This document shows, one piece after another, positions 43,701-57,773 of a DNA stretch of 64,000 bases; position 1 is the stretch's first letter, and each line of letters starts with the position of its first letter. The position numbers and the translations under genes were made by a program. The notes beneath the pieces were generated by a model. The model saw only the letters and a program-made list of their open reading frames with translations, was not told the DNA's origin and searched no databases. This stretch comes from Gonapodya sp. JEL0774 (taxonomy: Eukaryota > Monoblepharomycota > Monoblepharidomycetes > Monoblepharidales > Gonapodyaceae): positions 1 to 64,000 of the forward strand of contig JADIIX010000040.1 of NCBI GenBank assembly GCA_027604505.1, in the 5' to 3' direction.

Positions 43701-45023
43701 AATCTTTGTCGTCTGTTAACATTCTCAATAGGACGCCAGTAGTTACAAAAACGCATCTTGTGGCTGCCGAGTCTTTGTGGCTGAGACGAATGCGAAACCC
43801 CACTGTATCTCCTAACGGAACCCGAAGCTCGCGACTGACACGGAGTGCCACGGAAGTGGCAGAAATGCGGCGGGGTTGAGTGACTATACAAATTGGGGCT
43901 GGTTTGGTTGGGTTACTAACTTCTGGAAGAACTGATTGGATAATGTATTGAGGTAGTTGGGTAGATTTTCCACAGCCTGATGGGAATTGGTACATGAAGT
44001 TTTGATGAATTTCATTCATTTGTGAGTACAAACTCACCTGTGGCACCACAAATCACCACCACTTGATTGTGTCTGATCACATCGACTATTTCCTCCCTCA
44101 TAGCAGTAATAGGCAAGCCCTGCTGCACTTCAACAATCTTTGCGTATTCTTCGTCCGGCACCACCTGCCGGGGATCAAACGCCGACGCGGGTTGAAGTTG
44201 AGAGTAATGGGTCGAAGTTTGTTGTGGAGGGGTATCGGTTTGTTCCACTCCAATCTGTGCATCTTTCCAGCTTTGGAGGGCACCAGATACTTCAAGTAGA
44301 GATTGGGAAACGACTGGATCGAGCTCGAAGTGGATAGGTACTAGGTCGGCCTGTAGAGTCGCTCGAATTGAATACCCGAAGACCGGTGTAAAATACGCAA
44401 CACCCATCCAAACCGCAGTTGTCAAGAGCTCTCTCACCTCTTCCCACTTCCTCCGCCGGAAATCAGCTCCCGACTTGCTCTGCTGTTTGCGTTCGTTCTT
44501 CCTCTTCCGTTCGGGGGTACCTCGCGAATCCTGCTCCCCACTATCCTCAGACGTCTCATTTCGAGAGCCACACGGCTCTGTCTCGTCCATCACAGAGCTC
44601 GCATCAGATGCATCGGTGTGTAAATCGAAGTACGACCCAATGTCGGGCGGCACCGTGATCACAAACTCGGACAGCTTCCCTTTGCCTTGCTTCTCAATAC
44701 GAAGACCCATGTGTATGGTAATATTCTTAACATACTTCTGTGGATTCAATTAACGTTGCATTTGAAGCAGGAGCTTCCTCACGTAGGATGAGTCATCCCT
44801 CGTCGAAAAGCAAACTCACCCTTTCGAATCCGTTGAGAGCAGAGTACGGTATCACTAGCGCTTGCTCTGCAGGCGCTTCTTGCTCATTTTGTGCATTTAC
44901 TCCTTCGATGGATAAACGATCGGCAGTCCCTCGTCGTTCCTGGATAATGCGATCACGGAAATCTTTCAATTGAGCTCTATACCGATCCCGAGAGTTGGTT
45001 CGAGTTGTTTCGTCGTCAGACAT
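40770..45023 (-). CDS. DExH-box RNA helicase of the DEAH/RHA family (DHX29/DHX36/DHX57-like)
   Basis: ATP-dependent RNA helicase. The ATG at 45023 opens a Ser/Arg/Glu-rich N-terminus; a basic linker leads to the RecA core: motif I GATG-CGKST split by an intron near 44037, motif Ia TQPRRISA, motif II DEVHER (DEVH variant), motif III SATIEPD, then FLPGWEDI, motif V ATDVAETSITID and motif VI QRRGRAGRV. HA2 follows (LCLQVVALG to LKDLGALEE), and the OB-fold/C-terminal region lies in the last exon (NFHVPLTLDVGRWMIYSEA, VVGDLEVALFATGAV). The acidic/basic tail ends GRGKKKNR. Roughly 1,300 residues. Closest in layout to DHX29/36/57, which act in translation initiation or G-quadruplex unwinding, but I cannot assign an orthologue. 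Confidence 0.88.
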
Positions 45024-45257
45024 TATGCGGGTCGTGAGACGGAAAATCTAAGTGGTGGGAGTCGAAATTGCGCTTGACTTGACAATATGGATGTTGCGAT
45101 CCAAAACGAGCCGGCCGTCCGCAACCGGATCTTGAAGGCATACTGAGGATTCTCAGGTCATACGTAACTTCGAATTTTGCAGAACAATCAACAACGTGAT
45201 ATAGTATTTGCAGCATCGTCTCTCTGCTCGCAGATATTCAGTGATCATGGTTCTATC

Positions 45258-47943
<2,686 letters not shown>

Positions 47944-48768
47944 TGCGGTTCAAGAAATGAGAAAAACACGATATTGGTAAGTACAGGTCTCATAGCAGGA
48001 GTGGGTGTACCATCTATATGCACCTCATTCTGGATGGGATTCAGAGAATGTTCCGTGATTCGAAGTGGGACGGCGATCCTATAAAGCAGCCAAGACCACG
48101 GAGACACCGCCTTATAGGGAGTATTTTGCGGAGATAAGAATTGCTCAGGCGCACTTCTCGCAAATGTATGCGCCCAAAGACGGAGCGGTGTTCGAGTCAA
48201 GAACTGGTGAAACGTCTTGTGCGCAGCACCACAAATCCAATCATGGCATAATGCGCACCAACCACTCACAGGAAACCCTGACACACCAGAACCAGGAGCG
48301 GGGGCGTACCAACACCAGAGAAATACACGTGTCAGGATAGCTTTGAGCTGGCTGCGCTCAGTTTGTGCATATAGGATCGGAGGGTATTGAAACGAAAAAG
48401 TTGCTCGTCCGTGGAAGAGCCGGCACACGCGCCCTTTTGCGTGAAACGTGATTCAGATCGCCTCCATGCTTTTTCACTACAGACGGTATTCAAATATATC
48501 GGTGGAGTTTGAGGGCGGGACATCTACACCGCAACTTTCATGTGGTATGGGGAAATGAACGCTCCTCATGCATATTTCTTCAGCTCCACTGCTCAAACAA
48601 ATACATTGCTACATAAAGAGGAAGTCCGACTTTCTAACGTAGTTGCGATGCAACGCCTGAATGCTCGAACAAACAAAGCGTCCCCTGGTCCGAAATCATA
48701 AGCAGACGCTCACAGTACTAAACGGTATCGAACTCTCTGCAATAACGACAAGCCCCGGTATCCAATAA
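47944..48768. other. Intergenic region between CEF1 and the GT2 gene
   Basis: 825 bp with no supported gene; both neighbours are on the minus strand. It holds the CEF1 promoter and leader and the GT2 3' UTR. Short open frames here have no domain or splice partner. Confidence 0.5.
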
Positions 48769-51401
48769 TCACAAGTTCGCCGAGCACTGATCCCCGATAA
48801 TCTTTCCAGTAACGCCTGCAGCCTCCGAAACAAGAACAGCCATACAGAAAAATATGAGGAGATTGGGGATAATTTCAAGCATCCAGACGAATTTGCCAGT
48901 CGGCGGAACGCAATCCTCGGGGCGGACATGCGGGATGCCGTACTCGTCGTATGTTCGGACGTGATCGGGATCCACGGAAACGGGACTCATGAGGAACAAA
49001 ACCGGAGGCGCCATGTTCTGCGCGTTATAAACTATGAACCCAAGTGTTCGCTCAGTCAATGCGCGTTTGCTGAATGTATAGGCCAAGTCGTCTACTCACT
49101 CAAGAAGATGGCTTGAAAAGTGAACTTGAAAATCGCCTCGCAACTTTTGAAGTCTGTGGCTGTCGCTCTCCAGATGAAGATACCCAGACTTGCGCCGAGA
49201 TACAGAAGGTGGAACCAGACGCTCTTGATACCTTGCACAGTGAAGAAGGTGTTCTTTGAAGCCATGTTGCCTGCAGTGTTCGTGACCTTGAAAGTGGTGG
49301 CAATGGCGGGGATCAAGTCTGTTCATATTAAACAAGGAATTCAGTTAACAAGACAGGCCGGTCGTAAAAGCGATAACGGCGTCCAATAAACGTACACTTT
49401 AAAAGAGCCACCAAGTAGTACGGAGACATCCAGATGAAAAGCTGAGGGTCACGGTTGTGGGCTTGAAAACCACCAGGAAGACCCCAGTAGAGCGAGTAGA
49501 AGAGGACACTGGTGGCAGTTTGTTGCGTATCAATAATCGAATCTTGGGATGAGACGCTGCAAAGACCTACCGGTTCATAAGCAACCACGGACCCAGGAAC
49601 ATCATCAGTATCTTGGTTTCTCCTGGCTTCACTGGCACAATGGGCCAATCAAAGAGAATGGTCATGAAAGGCATGACGATGAAAGCAAGAAGGGCAACGG
49701 GGAGCAGGTAGGACACGCCGGCGGAGAAATACATCGCGCGTTGGTGGAACTTGAGCTGGCCCGCCATAAACATGGGGTTGCGCTTGAAAAAGATTTGAAG
49801 AGTGCCAATACCCCAACGCTCGCGCTGCTTTAAAGTGGCATCAAGTGTGTCAGGAACGAGACTATATTGATTGGAGCAATCCTGTCAGCGGTTTCTTTTC
49901 GTACATGACCTCAGAGTGAATCCTTACCCGAATTGGATCTTTTTATTGACATAGATTGACTTCCATCCTTTGTTCTGGCAGGCAATGGCCGTGTCGAAGT
50001 CCTCCGTAATGGTGCCGATGGAAAATCCTCCGATATCCTCAAGGGCCTTCCGACGGAAAATCATGCCAGTTCCGACACAAGGGGCGGAGTCACGGCCGTC
50101 ACGCCAAGGCATGATGATGTCGTAGAACATGGTAGTATAGTGCGCAAGAGGATCTCCAGCTGCAGAGAACGCGCAAAAGATGACCACGGTCAGTTGAGTC
50201 AGAAGCGTGAAAATCGAGCAAAGCAATGCATGATACACCATGTACTTAAGTACTAACCTGGAATATTGTAGTACGCTTGTGGGCTTTGCACAAAGGCGAC
50301 GTCCGTGCGCTCGTAAAGGTAGGGAACCAGGGTCAAGAGGAAATTCGGGGCGATAATCATGTCCGAGTCAAGAACTCCGACATATTCGCCGTGAGTGACT
50401 CCTAATGCGTGGTTCTGTGTCACATCGGAGGGAAGAGTGGGTTGTCATAAAGTCCCAGGGAAACGAAAGATATCACGGAATGTGTAGACTAAGAACTGAC
50501 CATGTTTCCAGCTTTGAAGTGGTGAGGAACCCCCTTGATCTTTACTCTTCGTATGTATGTAATGTTCAGGTTGCGGTCTTTCTGCAACTCGTTTTCGACA
50601 TAGTCTTTGAGCAAGTCGTCACCCCCGTCGTCGCAAATGTGGCACATGAAGTTCTCGCGGGGGTAGTCCTGTCCGAGTGCAGCCTTTATTGTATCTTTGA
50701 TAAGCTCAACGGGCTCTCCGCAACAGGGGATGAGGATGTCGACGGTGGGCAACCGTTTGGGGATGGGAGGTTGTGTTCGGTCGGGTGGTTCTGACCAGAG
50801 GAGATCTAGGAAGAGTGGTCTATCAGCACTGACGCCTCCGAGACCCCGCAGTAAAAGAAGAGGCCCGAATCTCCGGTTCCTCGTCGGGGTGGTACTATTT
50901 TGTATCCGGCGAAGGAAGAATGATGCTCCGAGGAACATCCAGGGACGACACACTGCAAAGCTCCACGTGGGTGGCAACTACACATAATGGTGCCAGACTA
51001 AGCATTGCCATCAAGTCAAAGTAGTTGCTTCCATTATGGTGAGGTCATAGTGGCGCTCTCCGGCTTGGATCCCTTTGTAACAAGGAACCAACATCAGAAC
51101 GCGTCAGTGACTCACCAACTAGCCATAGGATAGAAGAGGTGTACAGGAGGGCCTCGAGCGAAATAAAGATGTACGGTATTGGGTTGTATGGCTTCAATTG
51201 AATGATGTTGAGGAAACGCCAGAAGAGATACCCAGCTCTACACAACATCAGCTTTGGGTATTAAGAACAGCAAGGAAACGAGAAGGCCGATTAAACGTAC
51301 CCGACGACCAGCATCAGGAGTGAGAAGCACATGACGGTTGTGAACTTTGCCAACCGCTTGAAGGTCGACTGCTCGGGGTCGTGCGGCGTTGCTGGAATCA
51401 T
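48769..51401 (-). CDS. Cellulose-synthase-like family 2 glycosyltransferase
   Basis: Processive beta-glycan synthase of the plasma membrane, GT2. The ATG at 51401 opens MIPATPHDPEQSTFKRLAKF, followed by TM helices (FTTVMCFSLLMLVVG; YNPIPYIFISLEALLYTSSI). The catalytic domain starts RLPTVDILIPCCGEPVELIK, with the first Asp in ICDDGGDD, GVPHHFKAGNMNHALG, DxD as LDSDMI, FVQSPQAYYN, CVGTGMIFRRKALEDIGGFS, TITED and the QxxRW motif LKQRERW. Several C-terminal TM helices follow (YLLPVALLAFIVMPFMTILF; LEIIPNLLIFFCMAVLVSEA). About nine introns. Product could be cellulose or another beta-1,4/beta-1,3 glucan; I cannot tell. It lies next to a secreted GH26 enzyme, also on the minus strand, which may hint at shared cell-wall roles. 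Confidence 0.88.
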
Positions 51402-52253
51402 CTTTGCGGGTCCGAGTTGTTAGGCGGGGACGTTAAGGAGAAAGACGCCCGGACCGGCCGTGTCTGCAACTGTGGTGTTCCTGGGTAGTTGTGTTTGCTG
51501 GTGGGAAAGGTCGCTGCCACTGCCACAACACATGAAGCCCTTTTTCCGCAAATGGAACAAAATCTGCCAAAACAGGAACGCACGATAAACTGAACAAATT
51601 GAAAGCAACAGGATCTATGCAGAATGTACCGATTGTTTATTTGAAGTGGATCTGTCCTGCTCTTTGTACTTTGTCTCTTTGTTGTGGCTGCATACCAATC
51701 CAACCGCCCTCAGCGCTTTTTTCTCTGGGGGTTCCTCAAAGCACAAGATCGACAAGATGATGACGTCGACAAGCTCTCAATAAAAGCCAGTTTCTTGCTC
51801 AGAAGATACTCAGGTAATATGATATTTGTATTGTGTGCCGGACACTATTACTGTTGATACCGGTACATAAAAATTGCAGACCAATGCCAAGAACAGCTCG
51901 GCGGTTTGCTTGATCGACCACGTAGAGTACGTCGGAATGCACCTTCAATGCATCCAGTTGCATGAGCGGGGTCACATCGCGAGTACTAAGCTATTCTTTT
52001 GGCTCAAGGCTCAATATTATTGGTTGTTTTGGGGGAGTCTCAAGCTGTCTCAAGGAAGTTTCATGTAAACGAACTTGCACAGTCGCAACTTCACCATTCT
52101 GCTGTATAAATCTTAGCGTTACAAGCTAAAATCGATTGGTAGTACAAGCTCGTGTTCTAATTTTCAGATGTAGTTCCCCGCCTTAATTAGCCAAGACAAT
52201 TCAAAAAAGAGTATTTACAAATTATGAGTTCGCCAGGGGGTGGTTCCTTGCGG
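51402..52253. other. Intergenic region between the GT2 and GH26 genes
   Basis: 852 bp with no supported gene. It should hold the GT2 promoter and leader and the GH26 3' UTR. Open frames here are short and lack domain or splice support. Confidence 0.5.
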
Positions 52254-54287
52254 CTAGAATACAAACGTCAATAAAACCAACGCCCCACCCACCGCAGTCA
52301 CCCAAGTCCCCAGCCATGACGCTAACCCTCTCCCTATACCATTTATCTTGGCGCTGTTGGTGGCGAGACCTCCTGCAATCGTCGTCGTCACAGTCACGGC
52401 AGAGTTGGATGTCTGGCGGGTTGTTGTTGTTGTTGTTGTCGTCGTCGTCGTCGTGCGCCGAGTGGTAGTCGCTGTTGTGGTTGTAGGACAGCCAGGAGAA
52501 GCGAAGCCCGGTATCGCCGAGCAGCTATAATAGCGACACGTCGACGTACTTTATGAGTCTCAATTGGGGCGCAGATCGGGAAAACGCCAGCTACCCACCT
52601 CCCCCATGCAAAAATTGTTGGGTCCATGTCGGCAAGGAACGCCGTGCGCTGGGCAGTCTGTCGTGTGATGGAATAGTCCACAGGACTGGCAATCCCCGAT
52701 ACGTTGACCGTTGTCTCATAGAGGAAAATAGCCTGTGTTGAACGATTATGCGAACATGCCGTAAATTTATACCTCCAAACCGATTTCAATCTCCGAACCA
52801 GATGAGCGCTAGTTGCCTACCTTCATCCCGGGTAGCAAATTCAGTGCATCTGCCGTGACCAATTGCTTCCACATTGCCCTCTTAATATCCAGCTCCGAAG
52901 CCATACCGGACCCGCTTGCCGCATACATAGCGCCCGTCTCGGCCAGGGCAAACGGCTTGTTCCGGTCGGTCACATACCGCTGGAAGAAATCTGTGGCGTT
53001 GGTGAAGCTGCCGTCGGCAGGACTCAATCCGTGCAAGGAGTTGTAAACGAAGCGAGAATAGGGGATCGCGTTGTTGCCATAATTCGCGATCCCGCCGACC
53101 CAGTCTTCACGGAGGCAGAGTGAGTTTGGAGTCCATCCGCGCGCGGGTGTAGATGAATGCAGAACATGAAATTTCCAGGGGGTAGTTGAATATGACAATG
53201 CAATCAAGCAACTTACACAAGCTCATTCCAACCCAGTCAACGTATACATCACCCGGGTCTTGAAATTGGAATTTCAAGCGGATGCCGAGCACACGAAGTT
53301 TGCGCATGTAAACAGCCACTACCGACGTCCACTCGAGCTAAACAACTTTTCACTCACAGAAGGGTTCGTAAGGATCGTCTTTGTTGTCCACCACCCCGTC
53401 GCCATTAGTGTCGAGAGCGGTGAAATCAGCAGTACCATTTACGGCTTTCGAAACCGCATCGAACGGATAGTCGGTTCCAATATTCGGTGCCCAGAGCATG
53501 GCAGTGGAAGTTGCACCGGTGTGAATAGCACTGGTGAAGGTTGAAGGGTTTCGTTATGTTGGATTATGGACTGCATGTGTATGCTCCAGCAGTCAGGGCT
53601 TACTTTGCGAGCCTGATGAAAGTCGCTTTGTACAGTATAGGTTGGATGCCCCAAGGGTACCCTGTTGAAGAAATATCGATTTTGTGTGGGTACACGTGAA
53701 AGTGAATCTGTAACCACCAACTTGGATAATATAACTCACACGCTCCATTCATTTCGTGTGCAAACCTTATCAAGGAATATAAGCGTTCGAATATTTTCGT
53801 CAACCATTGCCGCGACTACTAGTGGCGCCACCAAATCTGAAGATATGTACCTGAGCAAAACGTCCACCCCATTGTTGTTCAGCAACGCACAGATCCGTAC
53901 AATCTCGGAAATCCACTGGTCTGTCATGATACTCAAACCTCCATATGGCTCGATAGTTAGCATCAGCATTCCTCTGTCGGCGCTTCCCTTAGATGCTCTG
54001 GGGAACGGTTTGGTGAGGATGACGTCGCTGATGTATCCCGTGTCGGCTGTGGTATTGAATGGCACGCTCAGAAAGTACTGATATGCGAGCGCGGAGTAGC
54101 CTATCCGCGATGAAAAATTGGTTGGAGAATCCGAACTCCATGGAAAAGTTGCACCGAGATGGGGTTTGGCGGTGGGAGGGACGGGGTTGGTGCTCTGAGC
54201 GAATGTGCCCAGGACCACCAAGACGGATATAAATACGAGATAGGAAAGAAATCTTTTGATGGATAAAGTTTTGGGAATATAACTCAT
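52254..54287 (-). CDS. Secreted, GPI-anchored glycoside hydrolase family 26-like enzyme
   Basis: Probable beta-mannanase or related endo-glycanase. The ATG at 54287 starts a signal peptide (FLSYLVFISVLVVLGTFAQS). The catalytic acid/base lies in VDVLLRFAHEMNGAWYPWG, spliced over two introns; TAMLWAPNIGTDYPF and DVYVDWVGMSL follow, and the nucleophile Glu is in PFALAETGA. A calcium-loop-like insert (LDTNGDGVVDNKDDPYEPF) sits before the VYVDWVGMS strand, as in many fungal GH26-type enzymes. The last exon is a Thr-rich stalk from an (ACG/ACA) codon run, then a hydrophobic tail (WVTAVGGALVLLTFVF) fitting a GPI anchor. Precise substrate unknown. Confidence 0.85.
52421..52454 (-). repeat. Trinucleotide repeat coding for the Thr-rich stalk
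   Basis: A (GTT)n(GTC)n tract on the plus strand, read as ACG and ACA Thr codons in the GH26 gene. It gives eleven consecutive Thr residues, likely O-mannosylated, and is a probable length-variable site between strains. Confidence 0.85.
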
Positions 54288-55416
54288 TGCTGGACGGGGA
54301 GGAGGGAGTAAGATGGGTTCCGGAATGAAGAAGGCTTGGAGGCGATGAAGACCCCGATGCGATTTGAGAAGCGCAAGTGAGCCAGGTCAAATGATGGAGC
54401 CTTGACTAGTCCGAATGATTGAAATTTATGAACGGTTGAAGCCGAATTTCGGCCGGCGACCTTTGTTTTTGTCGCGAAGTGGGAAAGGACGTTTCGCCAT
54501 GAGTCTGATCACATTTCTTGGTCCCCAAAACACAGAAGGATTATATGTAAGGCCACTCCTCCCATTGAATTGATTCAAACGAATATTTCAGTCGCGTTGA
54601 CTGCGCGTGGAGCTTGATATTCGGCTCGGATCAGCTCTTGACCTTTTTTTCTGCAATACAAAAAAAGACCTCTCCATGAACTCTCCCAGGCGCTCCCCAA
54701 CAGATCAGAGAAACTAAAGGAGCAGAGTATATCGTGATACAGCCTACAAATCAGTCGTCGCTTTGAAAGTACATTTGCACATAAATTGTTCTCAGATTCG
54801 GCGGCAGTTCAACCCCTACGCTGAGCTGAGGATGACGTCACACAAACGCACAACGTCAATCCTACACTGTTGTCCGTCTCATGCCAAAGAGATCTGATCA
54901 CAATGCGAGGTGACCTTAAAATTTGGAGGCTGTTGTTGGGAGGCGAGTGCAAACGGGAGTGACAAAACTACGAGGTAAGTAGGACGTTCCCTTAATTCGA
55001 CCTGCGAACTGCGAATGAATCGATTTTTCCACCCTGTGCACGAACAATTCAACCCGCGCCGTGAAAGTATCCTATGTTCACGTTTTGGCATATGGATAAC
55101 GAAAGGCAATTTTTTACGATGATGGGCACTACTGCTGCTGGTTACGGCATAAGAGTAATAATTTTGGAAGTAACGTGGAATGGAACTCTCTTCCCCCCCC
55201 CCCCCTTCCTGCCAATATCACCTGGATGCCCCCGTCACTTCTGCCGGATCTCAAATCCAACCAAAGTTTGCGCGGAGTCAGCCAAGATTGTTGGCAAGAT
55301 CAGTGCTAAATTGGAAATGTGCTCAGATACGGAGATAAACGGCTTTATTTCAAGGAGATAATTCAATTGGCATTAACCTCATTTGCTGGTGAGGTGAACG
55401 GAGGACGTCAAGTGTG
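54288..55416. other. Intergenic region with a C13 homopolymer
   Basis: 1.1 kb between the GH26 5' end and the 3' end of the next minus-strand gene. No gene is supported. A run of 13 C lies at 55193-55205. The part near 54287 should hold the GH26 promoter. Confidence 0.5.
55193..55205. repeat. C13 homopolymer
   Basis: Thirteen consecutive C on the plus strand in intergenic DNA. Length is likely variable and sensitive to sequencing error. Confidence 0.95.
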
Positions 55417-57773
55417 TCAGCTCCACTGGGTTCGCGCCATCCCACAAAAAAATTCCCTACTAGCCCTCCACGAACCCTCCGCTCCTCGCACCACTTCCAC
55501 CTCACTCAACCGATCTCTATCACTGAGCACCCTTGCCTCCCGCTTCCCATTTCCGATTCTATTTGCTGGTGGAGCGTGGATCCCGAACCCCTGTTTCGCA
55601 TACGCGTCGTACTCTTGGTCCGATACGATCGGATCGGGTTTGTGACGCGCAATGTGCCCCGCAAGGAGGAGTTCCCGTGATGTCAAAGAGATGAGGGAGT
55701 ATCGGCGAGACGACGTAGAGGAGGCAAGGTCCGTTAATGTGGCGGCACGGAAGGTCAGCTTGCGAGGGGAGGCTATGAAGACCTTTCGGATGCATTGGGG
55801 GATCATCCAGATCAGCGTCATGGGGGGGTTATAAGTCTCCAGCATTGGAGTTGTTGGGCTCAAGGAACGTAGTTGATCTCACATAGCTCTGCACTTGGTC
55901 AACCTCCTCCTCGTCCACAGAGACTCGCGGTATATTCTCTGAAAAACACCGTACGTGGGGAAACACGTAAGCCACGGTCGCGGCCACTGAAGAGAATGAT
56001 ATGGATGGGTTGGCTCCAACAAAAACCTGGGCAGAAACACATGAAGTGAAGCGCTTAGAAAATACTCGAGGGCAGCTTCGCTTATAACTTCTATGCCTGA
56101 AACAAGCACTTGACGTGTCGGTGCTCTCATAGAGAGGATTGTGTCTCAACTTACTATGCTCATTATCCCGTTCTGTTTCAAGGCCTTTCTGACTGCCACC
56201 ATGCCTTCAACGCCCACCAAATCCCCATCAGGCACTCCGCCAGCAAATGCGTCATCCACCACGACGAAGTCGTATGTTGCCCGGGCAACGCCTTGGTCAA
56301 GAAAACGACGTGCCGATGAGCGAGTCAAGATGGTCGCGCTCATGGTGGTACTATCTGCAGATATGTTGCGCAGACCAAAATGCGTGGCTGCAAGTTGAGC
56401 TAGGATGTCGTCTTTGACAACCACGTCTACATGCATGCCTGACTCTACGAAACGCTGAAAGCTCGCAACAGCTGCTGCAACGCCCAGTATAAGTGCTCGT
56501 TTGGGGCCAGTTGTGGAATTGGGTCGGTTGACGAGCATAGCAAGTTCATGGAGGTGGTGGGCCGTGAAATAGCTTTCAGCGGGCGATAAAGTAGGGAAAT
56601 GAGAGTGTTGCGGTGTGGTAAGCGCGGCGAGGATTGAGGGGCCAGCGTGGAGGAAAAGGGTGGGGGTGGGAGAGCTTATGTGGCGGACCGAAAGGGTGCC
56701 TAATTGCTTAGGAAAGATGATGGCGAGGGTGGTGATGTTAGGCAGAGGGTATGAAGAGTAGCTTTGCTACGTCGGAGTGCCATTCATGTGGACCGATGGA
56801 GGAGGCAGGGTTTAAGAGCGACAGTAAATCGAGTGATTTTACACATTGACACAGTAGGACTTACAGCAAGACAGGGGAGCAGACTCGCTGTCGAGGAACG
56901 GCTCATGGCGTAGTAAGTCCACGGAACTGACATTGCAAGAAGAAAAAGGCCCGCATGCGGAGTTCGTCCTTCCAAACCAGAAACCATGCAATGCGTGGTG
57001 ACGACAATAATCGTGATAATCGCTCTTGCCCACGGCATTTCAAAGGACAATGGAAAGGACGCCATCGAGGAAACAAGGGACCACGACGCCGCTGCTACTA
57101 CTACAAAGACCCAGCGAGGAGTAACGAAGACTTTAGTGCCACGTGGTGCGCGTTTTAGAACGTCCGACTCGCTCCTATGAATGAATGTAATCAAGATACC
57201 GCAACCCGAGGCGGCCAGCCCCGGGAATACGCCAAAGATGGTATGGAAGGCTAGAGCACCGAGCTGTGGTGAGTTTGTGTGGAAAGAAACGGCGACTGCT
57301 AGCCACAAAGCGATGTCTAGGATCGGGGGAGCGAAAGCTACTGCCAACACTGGGAGTACGGAGATCCACCATGTCGCAGAGAGGAGAGCGGTCGTGGACA
57401 GACTTGCTCTATCAGCAAGATCGACGACAGATACTATGACAGTCCAAGCTATTGTTGAGACTGTCCATGCACGTTCATGTCCGTATCGACGGGCGAGGAA
57501 TTGTCCAAAGTGTTCTTCTGCAAAGAGCGATTCGATTGCAAGAACGAAGCACGAAAGAAGAGATAAAAAACCAGCGGCGCAGGCTACTATTGTGATATGA
57601 ATAGATCTCCGAAGAACAGACAGGCGGGGTGGGGTTGGTGGTAAGCGTCGTTGTGAGGGACCACCAGTGGACGGACTTGACGACTGAACCGAAACCGAGG
57701 TTTTGCTCCAGGACAGCAAGGGCGATTTGTCCAGGATTGTGGAACTGTTTTTGTGTCGCATGGAAACAGCCAT
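55417..57773 (-). CDS. Multi-pass membrane protein with a C-terminal spermidine-synthase-like domain
   Basis: The first exon (57773 to about 56850) starts MAVSMRHKNSSTILDKSPLL with a Ser/Pro-rich head, then about eight hydrophobic helices (HITIVACAAGFLSLLSCFVL; LLSATWWISVLPVLAVAFAP; WVFVVVAAASWSLVSSMASF; AIITIIVVTTHCMVSGLEG). The second exon has a strand-rich part (FPKQLGTLSVRHISSPTPTL) and a Rossmann-like segment (ALILGVAAAVASFQRFVESG) with the aminopropyltransferase-like DFVVVDDAFAGGVPDG. Two further exons give VAYVFPHVRCFSENIPRVSV and a basic C-terminus ending TQWS. Membrane-fused spermidine-synthase-like proteins exist in bacteria and fungi. The SAM-binding glycine motif is degenerate here (GVAAA), so catalysis is doubtful. 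Exons further upstream (57475-58145) with another hydrophobic helix are possible, so the start is provisional. Confidence 0.55.

Noticed and set aside
54600-54680. Possible hairpin formed by the T7 and A7 runs near 54640
   Set aside because: The flanking bases (GACC on both sides) do not pair, so only the homopolymer runs are complementary.
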